From the NCBI RefSeq assembly GCF_000069185.1, contig NC_010397.1:3596001-3660000 (forward strand): 64,000 nucleotides of DNA, written 5' to 3'. Made by a program: the position numbers and the translations under genes. Within the stretch, counting starts at the first letter, position 1. Every line of letters starts with the position of its first letter. Under the pieces are notes generated by a model. It did no database searches. It had not been told where the DNA came from and saw only the letters and a program-made list of their open reading frames with translations. This stretch comes from Mycobacteroides abscessus ATCC 19977 (GTDB taxonomy: Bacteria > Actinomycetota > Actinomycetes > Mycobacteriales > Mycobacteriaceae). This document shows, in pieces, positions 25,763 through 36,679 of this stretch.

Positions 25763-26011
25763 CTAAGCCTTTGCGCGCAGCAGGGAGTCCAAATGCCCGG
25801 ACATGGCGTCAACGGTCGGATAGTCCCAGGCGAGAGTCGGCTCGACCGTCAGGCCGAACTCGTCCTCGATCTCACCGCAGAGCGTCAGGGCATATACCGA
25901 ATCCAGTCCGTAGTCGGCAAGGCTGCGGTCGCGATCCACCTGGTCGGCGGTGATCGACAAGTAGCCTGCGATCTTTCCGGCCAGCCAGTCGTCGAGAGCG
26001 GGTGCGGTCAT
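25763..26011 (-). CDS. Acyl carrier protein (starter unit)
   Basis: An 82-residue ACP with the attachment site ADYGLDSVYALTL (Ser38). GAGGAAACG precedes ATG 26011. Between the FAAL/ACAD genes and the PKS gene, it most likely receives the fatty acyl group from the FAAL, holds it for the dehydrogenase-like proteins and passes it to the KS. Confidence 0.9.
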   Translation of the reverse strand: MTAPALDDWLAGKIAGYLSITADQVDRDRSLADYGLDSVYALTLCGEIEDEFGLTVEPTLAWDYPTVDAMSGHLDSLLRAKA

Positions 26012-26064
26012 CGTTTCCTCTTTCGGTTCGGTTTGGGTGTGGTTTCGGTTCAGGCGAATTCAGC

Positions 26065-27720
26065 TCAAAGGGCAGGAATCGAGCGGGGCAACTCATGCCC
26101 GTCGAGCAACAACGAGCGCGAGCCGGCAACGTGTCTGTCGATCCGCTGCACCACCACGTCGACGTCTGCGGGATCGACCACCGCGCGACCACGCCGGTGC
26201 GCCGCGACGGCCGCGATGGCGATCCGCACCCAGGCGTCGGCGAACTCTGTCCGGTCGGATTCCCGTACCGCCAGTGCCGCGGCCACGACAAACCGCTTCG
26301 TGAACTGCTCGGCCAGGTCGAATGCCGCCGGCGGCGCGGTCACACCGAGCGCGGACGCGGGTATCCTCTCTGCCGCACCGCGCAGCCGTTCCAGGGTCCG
26401 TGCCTGTTCCTCGATCAGGTCACCCGCACCGGGGGCGGTTAGTGGTGTGGCCGCAGGAGTCCATGACACGATGGGATCCGGTGCGCCACTGCGCAAAACG
26501 AGCTCGGAGAAGTCCAACCGGGGCAGCTGTGCGCCGGGGGCTGGAAGAGCGGCGGCGGTGCCCGGCTGCAGCAGATGGCGGACCTGCGGGAGCAGCGCGA
26601 GCAAGCAGGAGGTGCTGCCGGCGTGACCGATGCCCACCGGCGCCAAGTCTCGGTAGTGCTTTCCGAAAAGTGCAAACGGCCCCGTCCGCAGATAGAACCG
26701 GGCGCCCAGTACCACCGCGAGGTGTTCCATCGCGTACTCAAGCAGCAGTGGCGCGGCGTATTTGACGGAAGCCGCCTGCGCGCCGGCGTGTTGCGGCGAG
26801 GTGTGCAGACCCACCGCCGCCGTCGTTACGGCAGCCTCGACCGCCAGCAGTAGTGACTGTGCGATCGCGAGATTGGTTCGAGCATGCGGAATCTGGTCGA
26901 CACGACGGCCGTACACGACACGTTGCCGCGCGAACGAGGCTGCCAGATGCAGCGCCACGTCTACCGGGCCCAGACCCGCGCCTGCCATTACCACCCGGCT
27001 GATCTGGAACGATTTCAGCGCGATCTCGATGCCGTGCCCCTCGGCGCCGATGCGGTCTTCGACACCCACCTGATGGTCGTGGAAGTCCAGGCCGCCCAAT
27101 TGCGCCGTTCGCAGGGCCGTGGTGCGAAACCGATCGAGCCGCCTGACGTTATCGAGGTCCGCCAGGAACAGCGAATGACTCCTGCCCGGGCGGTCCGAGG
27201 TACGGGCGAATACCACGGCCGCACTAGCACGACTCGCGTTGTTGATGACCTCCTTGCGCCCGGATAACCGATAGCCACCGGCCGTCGCGACCGCACGAAC
27301 TTCGTTGGCTGCCATGTCGTTTCCATGGTCGAGTTCGTGATAAGCCACGGAGAGAGGTGCACCGGTCAATACCTGATCCGCGACCCGGCGCCGCTGCCGG
27401 TCGTCTCCGCTGTGCCACACGTTGAGCGCAGCCATCAGGGTGGTGACACCGAATCCGAGGCCCAGCCCCATGTCGCGCCCGAACACCGGGGCCAGCACGC
27501 GCACCAGCGACGGGATGTCGACAAGGTCACCGCCCAGCTCGATGGGAACGAACATGCGCTGTAATCCCAGATCCGCGAGCAGCTGATAGGTCGCTAAGGC
27601 ACGCTCGGCACGCTCATCCGCCGCCAGAATCGCAGTGGCACCGTGCGGGTTGGCCGGGCAGAAGGGATCACCCAGGGCCACGTCCAGATCGGTTGCCGTA
27701 GTGGATATCGCCGTGGTCAT
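26065..27720 (-). CDS. Acyl-CoA dehydrogenase-like flavoprotein A
   Basis: A 551-residue acyl-CoA dehydrogenase-fold protein with an N-terminal helical domain, a beta domain (SGRKEVINNASRASAAVVFAR) and a C-terminal helical domain (FARQRVVYGRRVDQIPHA). Where typical ACADs have the EGT catalytic Glu segment, this protein reads GIGHAGSTSCL, with no Glu. The C-terminus is about 150 residues longer than usual and is shared with its neighbour. The two may form a heteromer in which only one subunit is catalytic. FAAL-ACP-ACAD sets in lipopeptide clusters such as ramoplanin and friulimicin introduce double bonds into the ACP-bound fatty acid. ATG 27720 overlaps the next upstream stop. Confidence 0.85.
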   Translation of the reverse strand: MTTAISTTATDLDVALGDPFCPANPHGATAILAADERAERALATYQLLADLGLQRMFVPIELGGDLVDIPSLVRVLAPVFGRDMGLGLGFGVTTLMAALNVWHSGDDRQRRRVADQVLTGAPLSVAYHELDHGNDMAANEVRAVATAGGYRLSGRKEVINNASRASAAVVFARTSDRPGRSHSLFLADLDNVRRLDRFRTTALRTAQLGGLDFHDHQVGVEDRIGAEGHGIEIALKSFQISRVVMAGAGLGPVDVALHLAASFARQRVVYGRRVDQIPHARTNLAIAQSLLLAVEAAVTTAAVGLHTSPQHAGAQAASVKYAAPLLLEYAMEHLAVVLGARFYLRTGPFALFGKHYRDLAPVGIGHAGSTSCLLALLPQVRHLLQPGTAAALPAPGAQLPRLDFSELVLRSGAPDPIVSWTPAATPLTAPGAGDLIEEQARTLERLRGAAERIPASALGVTAPPAAFDLAEQFTKRFVVAAALAVRESDRTEFADAWVRIAIAAVAAHRRGRAVVDPADVDVVVQRIDRHVAGSRSLLLDGHELPRSIPAL

Positions 27721-29450
27721 ACTCGATCTCCCGTCTCGTCATCGAGCACGTTCGCCAGCACGCTGAAACCCGCATCCGAGCGATTCAGCGATTCGAGTGC
27801 CGCAATGGCGGCATCGTGGTCGCCGTCGGGTCCGGACGGCGGAGCCGCGGGATCCGCACCGGCAAGTGCCCGCGGCAGCGCCAGACGCAACCACAGACCG
27901 TCCCGCCACAGCGGTGAATCGATGGTCCCCGCGTAGGCGAGATAGACATGCACCGCCGCGGCACCGGCGATCGCGGCGGCAAGACGCTCGGCAAGCGCGA
28001 AGCTCGCGTTCGGCGTCTCCGCGGGGTTACGAGGCGCATCGGCCGCCGCGCGCACGATATCCCGGGCGACGGCGGCGAGCGCCGACGCCGTGCGCCGGCA
28101 GCCGTCGGGCAAGTCGTGCCCATCGAGCTGGATGACCGCGTCCCCGAGCGTACGCAGCAGCGTCGATCCGGACCGGCTCATGAGTGACAGCCGGCTCAGG
28201 TCTGCGTCGGGCGCCGCGGCGACCAGTGCCGCGGAGTCGGCCGGCAGGTCGCCGCGGCCGATCACCGGGAACTGGGTGATGAGCGTGGTGAGGTTGACCA
28301 CGGTGTTCCCGTCGAACAGGGAGACAATGCGATGGTCGCGTTCTATCCGGCTCAGCGCCGGGGCGGTCGGGTCGTCGGAATCGAGTACCGCCCGAGCCCC
28401 GACAAACGAGCGCAACGCGGCCAGCAGCGCCTCGGTGCGAGTCGGCACCCAGTACTTCGCCGCGGCGGCATGCAGCGATAACTCGGCGGGCAGCGTGTGG
28501 ATCGAGCGGATCGCGGCGCACGTGGTCACCTCGTTGAGCAGGTGATCAGCGAGGGCGTCCGTGAGCACCCGCCGCGCCTGAGGTAGCTCGATTAATTTGC
28601 GCCCGTATAGTTCTCGGCTTTCCGCAAAAGAAACCGCCGTGTGCAGTCCACGCTCGGCGGCACCCACAGACAGGCTGCAGCACAGGGTGCGAGTCAGCTG
28701 CAGCGCCTTCATCACATTCTCCAGACCGCGCCCGGGCTCACTCAGGACATCGGTGTCGTCGACCGGTACCCCGTCAAATTCGATACCGGATATGTCCGCA
28801 CCGCGGATGCCGTGAGTGAGCTCCTTGGGGAGGTGCCGATAGGTAGGTGCCGCTCCCCGTGCGGACAATGCCGCCTTGTCGACCAGTACGAGATCGAATC
28901 CGCGGGGTCCGCCGGCCACGGAAGTTCGGGCGATGGCCACTACCGCGCCGCCACGGGTGGCGTTGTTGATAAGCCACTTCGCCCCCGAGAGCGCCCCATT
29001 CTCTACGGCGACGTCTCCGGCGAGCAGGTCCGAGCCGTGCTCGCGCTCGGTGAGACCCCAGCTGACCGGCACTCCCGACCGAACCAGCTCGGAGAGGCGG
29101 GCGCGCTGCTCGCCTCTCGCGCCAATCCAGGCCGTCGCAGCGCCGAGAAAAGTCTTGGCGTGGGCGACCGCCAGCGTCACACTGCGGCGAGCCAGAACGC
29201 GAATGAGCTGAGATACCTCAAGATAATCGGCCAGACGGCCGCCGTCGGCCACCGGCACGTAGTGCTCGGCGACGCGAAGACGGTCAAGGATCGCGATGGC
29301 GTCGGCGGGAAACGTGTCGTCCCGGTCCTGTGCCGCCAGCACTGCGAAACCAGCCGGGTTGTCCGGGTCGCGGGCATCGCCCAGCGCGGCCTCGACCGTG
29401 TCGACAATGTCGAAGCGTCGCGGTGCCACGAGCGTGATCGATGTCGTCAC
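27717..29450 (-). CDS. Acyl-CoA dehydrogenase-like flavoprotein B
   Basis: A 577-residue paralogue of the preceding protein with the same three-domain plan. The motif SGAKWLINNATRGGAVVAIAR is the flavin beta domain. SFAESRELYGRKLIELPQAR is the second arginine-rich helix. The C-terminal active-site region is RDHRIVSLFDGNTVVNLTT, with Asp in the usual Glu position of the EGT motif. GTG 29450 overlaps the FAAL stop. Likely partner of protein A in desaturating the FAAL-loaded acyl-ACP; chain position and substrate are inference. Confidence 0.86.
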   Translation of the reverse strand: MTTSITLVAPRRFDIVDTVEAALGDARDPDNPAGFAVLAAQDRDDTFPADAIAILDRLRVAEHYVPVADGGRLADYLEVSQLIRVLARRSVTLAVAHAKTFLGAATAWIGARGEQRARLSELVRSGVPVSWGLTEREHGSDLLAGDVAVENGALSGAKWLINNATRGGAVVAIARTSVAGGPRGFDLVLVDKAALSARGAAPTYRHLPKELTHGIRGADISGIEFDGVPVDDTDVLSEPGRGLENVMKALQLTRTLCCSLSVGAAERGLHTAVSFAESRELYGRKLIELPQARRVLTDALADHLLNEVTTCAAIRSIHTLPAELSLHAAAAKYWVPTRTEALLAALRSFVGARAVLDSDDPTAPALSRIERDHRIVSLFDGNTVVNLTTLITQFPVIGRGDLPADSAALVAAAPDADLSRLSLMSRSGSTLLRTLGDAVIQLDGHDLPDGCRRTASALAAVARDIVRAAADAPRNPAETPNASFALAERLAAAIAGAAAVHVYLAYAGTIDSPLWRDGLWLRLALPRALAGADPAAPPSGPDGDHDAAIAALESLNRSDAGFSVLANVLDDETGDRV

Positions 29451-31192
29451 CGGACGACGTCCCCGCCGGCGGAGGCCAGCCGCGGATCCGCGAACGCCGT
29501 GATCCGGCCCCCCTCATAGGAGGCTCGCATATGGGTTCTACGGATCTTGCCACTGGTGGTACGGGCTACCTCCCCCTTGGCCACCAGCACCAAATCGCTC
29601 AGCGGGGTGGCGAATTCGGCGAATATCGCGGTGCGTACCGCCGCGAGCACGTCGTCAAGGGAGGCATCACCAAGATTCTCCGGGCGGATCTCGTGAACCA
29701 GCACGAGCCGCTCAGGGGTGCCGACCGCGAATGCCGCGCCCACCCCGCGTGCCAGGGCCGGGGCGGCCGCACGCGCGGCCGCCTCGATGTCATGGGCGTA
29801 GAGATTGCGGCCGTTGACAATGATGACGTCCTTGGTGCGACCGGTGATGAAGAGGTTGCCATCGACCAGGGTGCCCAGGTCCCCGGTACGCAACCAGCCG
29901 CCCGTGCCGCCGATCGGTGTCGCGCCGAATATCTCGGCGGACAACTCCGGAAGGTTCCAATACCCAGCGGCCACACTCGTTCCGCGCAGCCAGATCTCGC
30001 CGATTTCGCCGTCGGGCAGAGGTGCACCGTCGGCTCCGACGACCGAAACTTCGATACCACCGATGCGGCCGCTGGCAACCAGCACTCGGGACCGTGGCGC
30101 GCCTTCGTTGGCGACCACCAACCGATTTTCGGCAAGCGCCTCACCGTCGACAACGGCGGTGGTGACCGGCGTGCCGTGCGGATCGCCGGTCACGAACAAC
30201 GTGGCTTCGGCAAGCCCATACACCGGGGTAACCGCATGCTCCGCGAGTCCGAACGGAGCCAGCAGCGTGGTGAACCGCTCGATAGAAGCCCACTGCACGG
30301 GCTCCGATCCGTTGAGTAGCGACCGTACGCACGACAGATCGACACCCTCGAGCGCCTCGTGCGTGCAGCGCCGTGCCACCAGGTCGAAGGCGAAGTTCGG
30401 TGCCACTCCTACGGTCGCCCGGTACTTCGACATGGCCCGGATCCACTGGATGGGATGCTTGATAAACGTCACAGGTGACAGGAAACGCGAAGTGCCGCCG
30501 TAGAATAACGGCCAGAGCAGCATGCCGATCAGGCCCATGTCATGAAACTGCGGCAGCCAGCTGAGCATCGAGAACGACGGGTCATTCTCGATGCGGGCTC
30601 CGAGTTCCTGCTCGTTGTGGACGAGGTTCCCGTGGGTGACGATCACACCCTTCGGGGCATTGGTCGAACCCGACGTGTACTGCAGGAAGGCGGTATCGGA
30701 AGGCGCCGACCGCACCGGAACGAATTCGCGCCCCAGCTCGACGGGAATCGCATCGGTGGCGATGAGCGCGATCGGCGTGGGCAGCGCGTCGGCCCAGCCC
30801 GCGATAAGTGGCGCAACCGACGACTCCGTCAGCACAACGCGTGTGCCCGCGTCCGCGATGATGCCGGCAAGACGGTGCTGCGCCTTGTCACGACCATCGG
30901 GCAGTGGAGCGGGAACCGCAACCACTCCGGCAGCCAAGCAGCCAAGAAACGCCGCGACAAAGGGTAGCCCGGGCGGATACAGCAGCAGGGTACGGTCCCC
31001 GGGCTCCAGGTCTTCACGAAGACGTGCGGCCACGGCGGTGGCATGACTTACGAGTTCGGCGTAGGTCCACGCGCGCTCCGTCAGTTCGCCCGCACCTTCT
31101 TCCAGGTAGCCCAGGGCAATCTGATCCGGTTGTCGGGCAACCCATTCGGTGACGGTGCTGAAGTAGTCGGTGAAATCGTACGTCGTCTGCAT
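29447..31192 (-). CDS. Fatty acyl-AMP ligase (FAAL)
   Basis: A 581-residue adenylating enzyme. The A3 motif is YTSGSTNAPKG (172-182), followed by WLPQFHDMGLIG. The FAAL insertion region appears as RFLSPVTFIKHPIQWIRAMS. LLNGSEPV, TGDLGTLVDG and the C-terminal SGKIRR lysine region complete the family pattern. FAALs make fatty acyl-AMP and pass it to an ACP rather than to CoA. First gene of the biosynthetic operon, so it probably supplies the lipid starter. GGAAGGGCAGAAAGCAAC leads to the ATG. About 620 bp of non-coding DNA precede it. Confidence 0.94.
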   Translation of the reverse strand: MQTTYDFTDYFSTVTEWVARQPDQIALGYLEEGAGELTERAWTYAELVSHATAVAARLREDLEPGDRTLLLYPPGLPFVAAFLGCLAAGVVAVPAPLPDGRDKAQHRLAGIIADAGTRVVLTESSVAPLIAGWADALPTPIALIATDAIPVELGREFVPVRSAPSDTAFLQYTSGSTNAPKGVIVTHGNLVHNEQELGARIENDPSFSMLSWLPQFHDMGLIGMLLWPLFYGGTSRFLSPVTFIKHPIQWIRAMSKYRATVGVAPNFAFDLVARRCTHEALEGVDLSCVRSLLNGSEPVQWASIERFTTLLAPFGLAEHAVTPVYGLAEATLFVTGDPHGTPVTTAVVDGEALAENRLVVANEGAPRSRVLVASGRIGGIEVSVVGADGAPLPDGEIGEIWLRGTSVAAGYWNLPELSAEIFGATPIGGTGGWLRTGDLGTLVDGNLFITGRTKDVIIVNGRNLYAHDIEAAARAAAPALARGVGAAFAVGTPERLVLVHEIRPENLGDASLDDVLAAVRTAIFAEFATPLSDLVLVAKGEVARTTSGKIRRTHMRASYEGGRITAFADPRLASAGGDVVR

Positions 31193-31815
31193 GTTGCTTT
31201 CTGCCCTTCCGTTTCCTCTGACTTGGCCCGGCTCGCAATAATCGGCACCCGCTGCACAGCCGGACGCCCTTCAGCGACGCCTAAGTAGCGAATTTCCTTG
31301 GTAATAGCCTGATCTCAGCGGCCGGCCGTTGCGATGCGGCTAGTACCCGCACTCCGGCGATGCGACGCGGATGAGAGGCGGATACGCGCGGGTTGCTATC
31401 ACGTACCGCCACTGCGGCTTGGTGTGCCATTCCAGAGCATCCTTTGACCGAGGCCAAACCCCACCGCGCCGTGGAAGTACTTACCCGATCGCCCAGAAGT
31501 TCGACCCAGTCGGCAGGTCTCCGAGAACCTTTGCCAGGTTCATCCCGCCTACTACCAGATGTTCACATCTTGCAGCGATCGTTTTCTGTAGCGAACAGTA
31601 ACGCACGCACTCGATCACGGCAACCCATAGCGCGAACATCCATCAAAAGCGCATCTGAGCTGCGGTTTAGCTCTGATCAGCGGGGTTTATCGGCGCCAGC
31701 GAGCGTCAATTGGAGAACCCGCACCGCGGTAGGCGATCGCCGGAACAAACGCAGCGAGATCGGCCATCCGACTGTCGCAGCGTTGCGGAGTATCGAGAGA
31801 CCCCCGTGACGAGCG
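31193..31815 (-). promoter_or_regulatory. Long 5' region of the biosynthetic operon
   Basis: About 620 bp between the FAAL start and the terminator of secA1 with no credible gene. It must contain the promoter of the 13-gene minus-strand cluster and possibly a long leader. Visible elements are the candidate operator at 31580-31597, a half-site GTAGCGAA at 31285-31292 and a short CGGCCGGCCG palindrome near 31320. I could not place the transcription start. Confidence 0.5.
31580..31597. promoter_or_regulatory. 18-bp operator-like box related to 2212-2229
   Basis: CGTTTTC-TGTA-GCGAACA matches CGTTCGC-CGTA-GCGAACG at 2212-2229 in 14 of 18 positions, with the same arm and spacer lengths. It suggests a common regulator for the first operon and the biosynthetic cluster. 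The match is short and could be chance. Confidence 0.35.
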
Positions 31816-31852
31816 CCTACCGGGCATCCCGCACCTCGGGATGTCCGGTAGG
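31816..31852 (-). terminator. Hairpin after secA1
   Basis: 16-bp arms CCTACCGGGCATCCCG and CGGGATGTCCGGTAGG pair at 15 of 16 positions around a 5-nt loop. It begins 10 bp after the secA1 stop. No U-tract follows on the minus strand, so it is a strong stem of the tract-less type common in mycobacteria. It should insulate the biosynthetic operon from secA1 transcription. Confidence 0.75.
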
Positions 31853-31861
31853 TGTCGACGG

Positions 31862-34651
<2,790 letters not shown>

Positions 34652-34793
34652 GTCAATATCCCCTGTACTCGTTAGGACTTGTCAGATTCAGCGAGTCCCA
34701 TCGTAGGCGTCGCCCCCGGCGGCGCCGTCCAATGTCTGCCCTGCGCGGAATAAGTAGCCTCTGGCAGGCGCTGCCGGGCCGGGCCGCAAGCTC

Positions 34794-35216
34794 CTATCGC
34801 CCCGCCGCCCGGTCGCCGCGCAGCGTCATGACGGTGCTGGTCACCGAGGCCACTGCCTTACCGTCACCCCGCGCTACCTCGCAGGTGTAGTGGGTGATGG
34901 TGCGGCCCACATGCGCTGGTCGCGCGGTCGCGACAAGGGTGTCGGCCCACACCGGACGCAGGAAGGCGGCACGGATATCGATGCTGGTGAAGGTCTCCCC
35001 CGGCCGCATCAGAGTGGAATGCGCGGTCCCGATCGCGGCGTCGGCCAGTTCTACCAGGAATCCACCGTGCACGGTGCCCTGCTGATTGCCGTGCTTGGCC
35101 GGATCCGTCTCCACCCGAACCGACGCGGTGCCGGTTTCCGCGGCGACAATTTCGAAGTCAAGCAGCTGCGAGATGGCGGTCGGGTAGCGCATATGGCACG
35201 GGAATTCGATCGTCAC
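34794..35216 (-). CDS. PaaI-type hotdog-fold thioesterase
   Basis: A 140-residue single hotdog domain. QQGTVHGGFLVELADAAIG is the conserved PaaI/4HBT motif with the HGG turn and acidic helix residue. Such enzymes hydrolyse acyl- or aryl-CoA thioesters. GTG 35216 gives the longest family-like form; an ATG at 35192 is an alternative. No Shine-Dalgarno is evident, so it may be leaderless. Divergent from the MocR gene, sharing an AT-rich palindrome. Confidence 0.87.
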   Translation of the reverse strand: MTIEFPCHMRYPTAISQLLDFEIVAAETGTASVRVETDPAKHGNQQGTVHGGFLVELADAAIGTAHSTLMRPGETFTSIDIRAAFLRPVWADTLVATARPAHVGRTITHYTCEVARGDGKAVASVTSTVMTLRGDRAAGR

Positions 35217-35236
35217 GCATCGACGGTAAACGCGTA

Positions 35237-35266
35237 AATTAGTGCAATCAATAAATTGTCCTAATT
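35237..35266. promoter_or_regulatory. AT-rich inverted repeat, candidate MocR operator
   Basis: Arms AATTAGTGCAAT and ATTGTCCTAATT pair at 10 of 12 positions across 6 bp, between the divergent thioesterase and MocR genes. It is conspicuously AT-rich for this genome and likely contains the promoter as well as the operator. Confidence 0.6.
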
Positions 35267-35282
35267 ACAATCGGGAGAACAC

Positions 35283-36605
35283 GTGCGCATTCGACGTCAT
35301 GCCGCGGTCGCCGACGGGATCGCCGAGCAGATCAGGACCGGTGCGCTCCCCGCCGGAACCCGGCTGCCCACCCATCGTGCGCTGGCGGCGCGCCACGGCA
35401 TCGCGGTCGCCACAGCGAGCCGCGTCTATCGCGATCTGACCGCGTCCGGGCTCGTCGTCGGCGAGCCCGGACGCGGCACATTCGTGCGCGACCTCAGCGG
35501 CTTCGCCGGGCTGGAGCCCGCCCGGCTTTCCGCCGGCCAGCGCACCGCCGATCTTTCCTTCAACCAGCCCCTATCGACCGGGCAGGACGACGAGCTGCGC
35601 CAGGCATTGCGTGGTTTGGCAGCCGAGGGCGACCTGACCAGCCTGCTGTATCAGCAGCCTCCGGGCGGGCGCAGCCGCGACCGCGCGGCGATCGCCAGCT
35701 ACCTGCTGGGGCGCGGTATCGACGTCGCGCCGCACAGCGTCCTGATAACCGGCGGGGCCCAACAGGGTTTGGATGCTCTCCTGGTGGCACTCGCCGAGCC
35801 GCGTGCTGTCGTCGCCGTCGACGCACTCACCTATCCGGGCATCAGAATGCTGGCCACCGCACGGCACCTCGACCTGGCCGCGGTCCGCGCCGACACCACC
35901 GGTATGGACATCGACCATCTGGAATGGCTGTGCGGTCAGCGACCGATCTCGATGCTGTATCTCATTCCCACACTGCATAATCCGCTGGGTTACATCCTCG
36001 GCGCGAGCGCGCGTCAACGCATCGCCGCGCTGGCCGCACGCCATGACTTCCACATCATCGAGGACGCGACGTACGCGTTTCTGGAGCCCGCGGCGCCCCC
36101 ACCCGTGCAAACAGTTGCACCGGAACGCACGTTCTATATCGGGAGCATGTCCAAGAATCTGGCCTCCGGGCTACGCATCGGATACGTCGTCGCTCCCCTT
36201 GCCCGACGTCCGGCGCTGATCCGCTCGTTGCGCGCAACGAGCTGGGGCGCGTCCAGCATCGCCAGCGCCCTGACAACGCGCTGGCTGACCGACGGCACCG
36301 CGGCGAAGCTGGAGAAGCAACGCCGCGAGGATGCCCGCCAACGCCAAGTCATCGCCCGGGCCGAGCTGGCCGGTCTCGATTACCACGCCCATCCCGCGTC
36401 GTATTCCGGCTGGCTCACCCTCCCCGAGCATGCACGCAGCGACGTCATCGCGCACGAGCTCGCAGAACACGGGATCATGGTGACCACGGCCGACGCGTTC
36501 GCGACAACGGCACACGCACCAAACGCACTGCGCCTAGCGCTGGCCACGCCCGAGCTATCCGAGCTCACCGCCGCGCTGCGTCATATACGCACGGCGACAA
36601 CATGA
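35283..36605 (+). CDS. MocR-family regulator (GntR HTH + aminotransferase fold)
   Basis: A 440-residue fusion. The N-terminal winged helix of GntR type includes LPTHRALAARHGIAVATASR and YRDLTASGLV. The rest is a PLP-dependent class I aminotransferase fold, with ILITGGAQQGLDALL-like, PTLHNPLGYIL and FYIGSMSKNLASGLRIGYV motifs; the Lys in SMSKNL would bind PLP. MocR proteins (PdxR, TauR, GabR) sense PLP or amino compounds. GTG 35283 follows GGGAGA. The target genes are not obvious here beyond the divergent thioesterase. Confidence 0.92.
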   Translation: MRIRRHAAVADGIAEQIRTGALPAGTRLPTHRALAARHGIAVATASRVYRDLTASGLVVGEPGRGTFVRDLSGFAGLEPARLSAGQRTADLSFNQPLSTGQDDELRQALRGLAAEGDLTSLLYQQPPGGRSRDRAAIASYLLGRGIDVAPHSVLITGGAQQGLDALLVALAEPRAVVAVDALTYPGIRMLATARHLDLAAVRADTTGMDIDHLEWLCGQRPISMLYLIPTLHNPLGYILGASARQRIAALAARHDFHIIEDATYAFLEPAAPPPVQTVAPERTFYIGSMSKNLASGLRIGYVVAPLARRPALIRSLRATSWGASSIASALTTRWLTDGTAAKLEKQRREDARQRQVIARAELAGLDYHAHPASYSGWLTLPEHARSDVIAHELAEHGIMVTTADAFATTAHAPNALRLALATPELSELTAALRHIRTATT

Positions 36606-36621
36606 CTACCGCCCTACGAAA

Positions 36622-36657
36622 AATCCCCGCACCGGTTGCGGTCCCAGTGCGGGGATT
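36622..36657 (-). terminator. Rho-independent terminator of hpf
   Basis: Perfect 11-bp stem AATCCCCGCAC / GTGCGGGGATT with a 14-nt loop. Read on the minus strand it is followed by a T-run (ATTTTTCG), so it should stop hpf transcription; on the plus strand it may also slow MocR transcripts. It lies between two convergent genes. Confidence 0.85.
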
Positions 36658-36679
36658 CTCTGCGCGGTGACCGCGCGCC

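Noticed and set aside
2118..31815. Prophage or integrative element
   Set aside because: No integrase, transposase, structural phage gene, tRNA or terminal direct repeats were seen; the M78/XRE pair alone is not enough.
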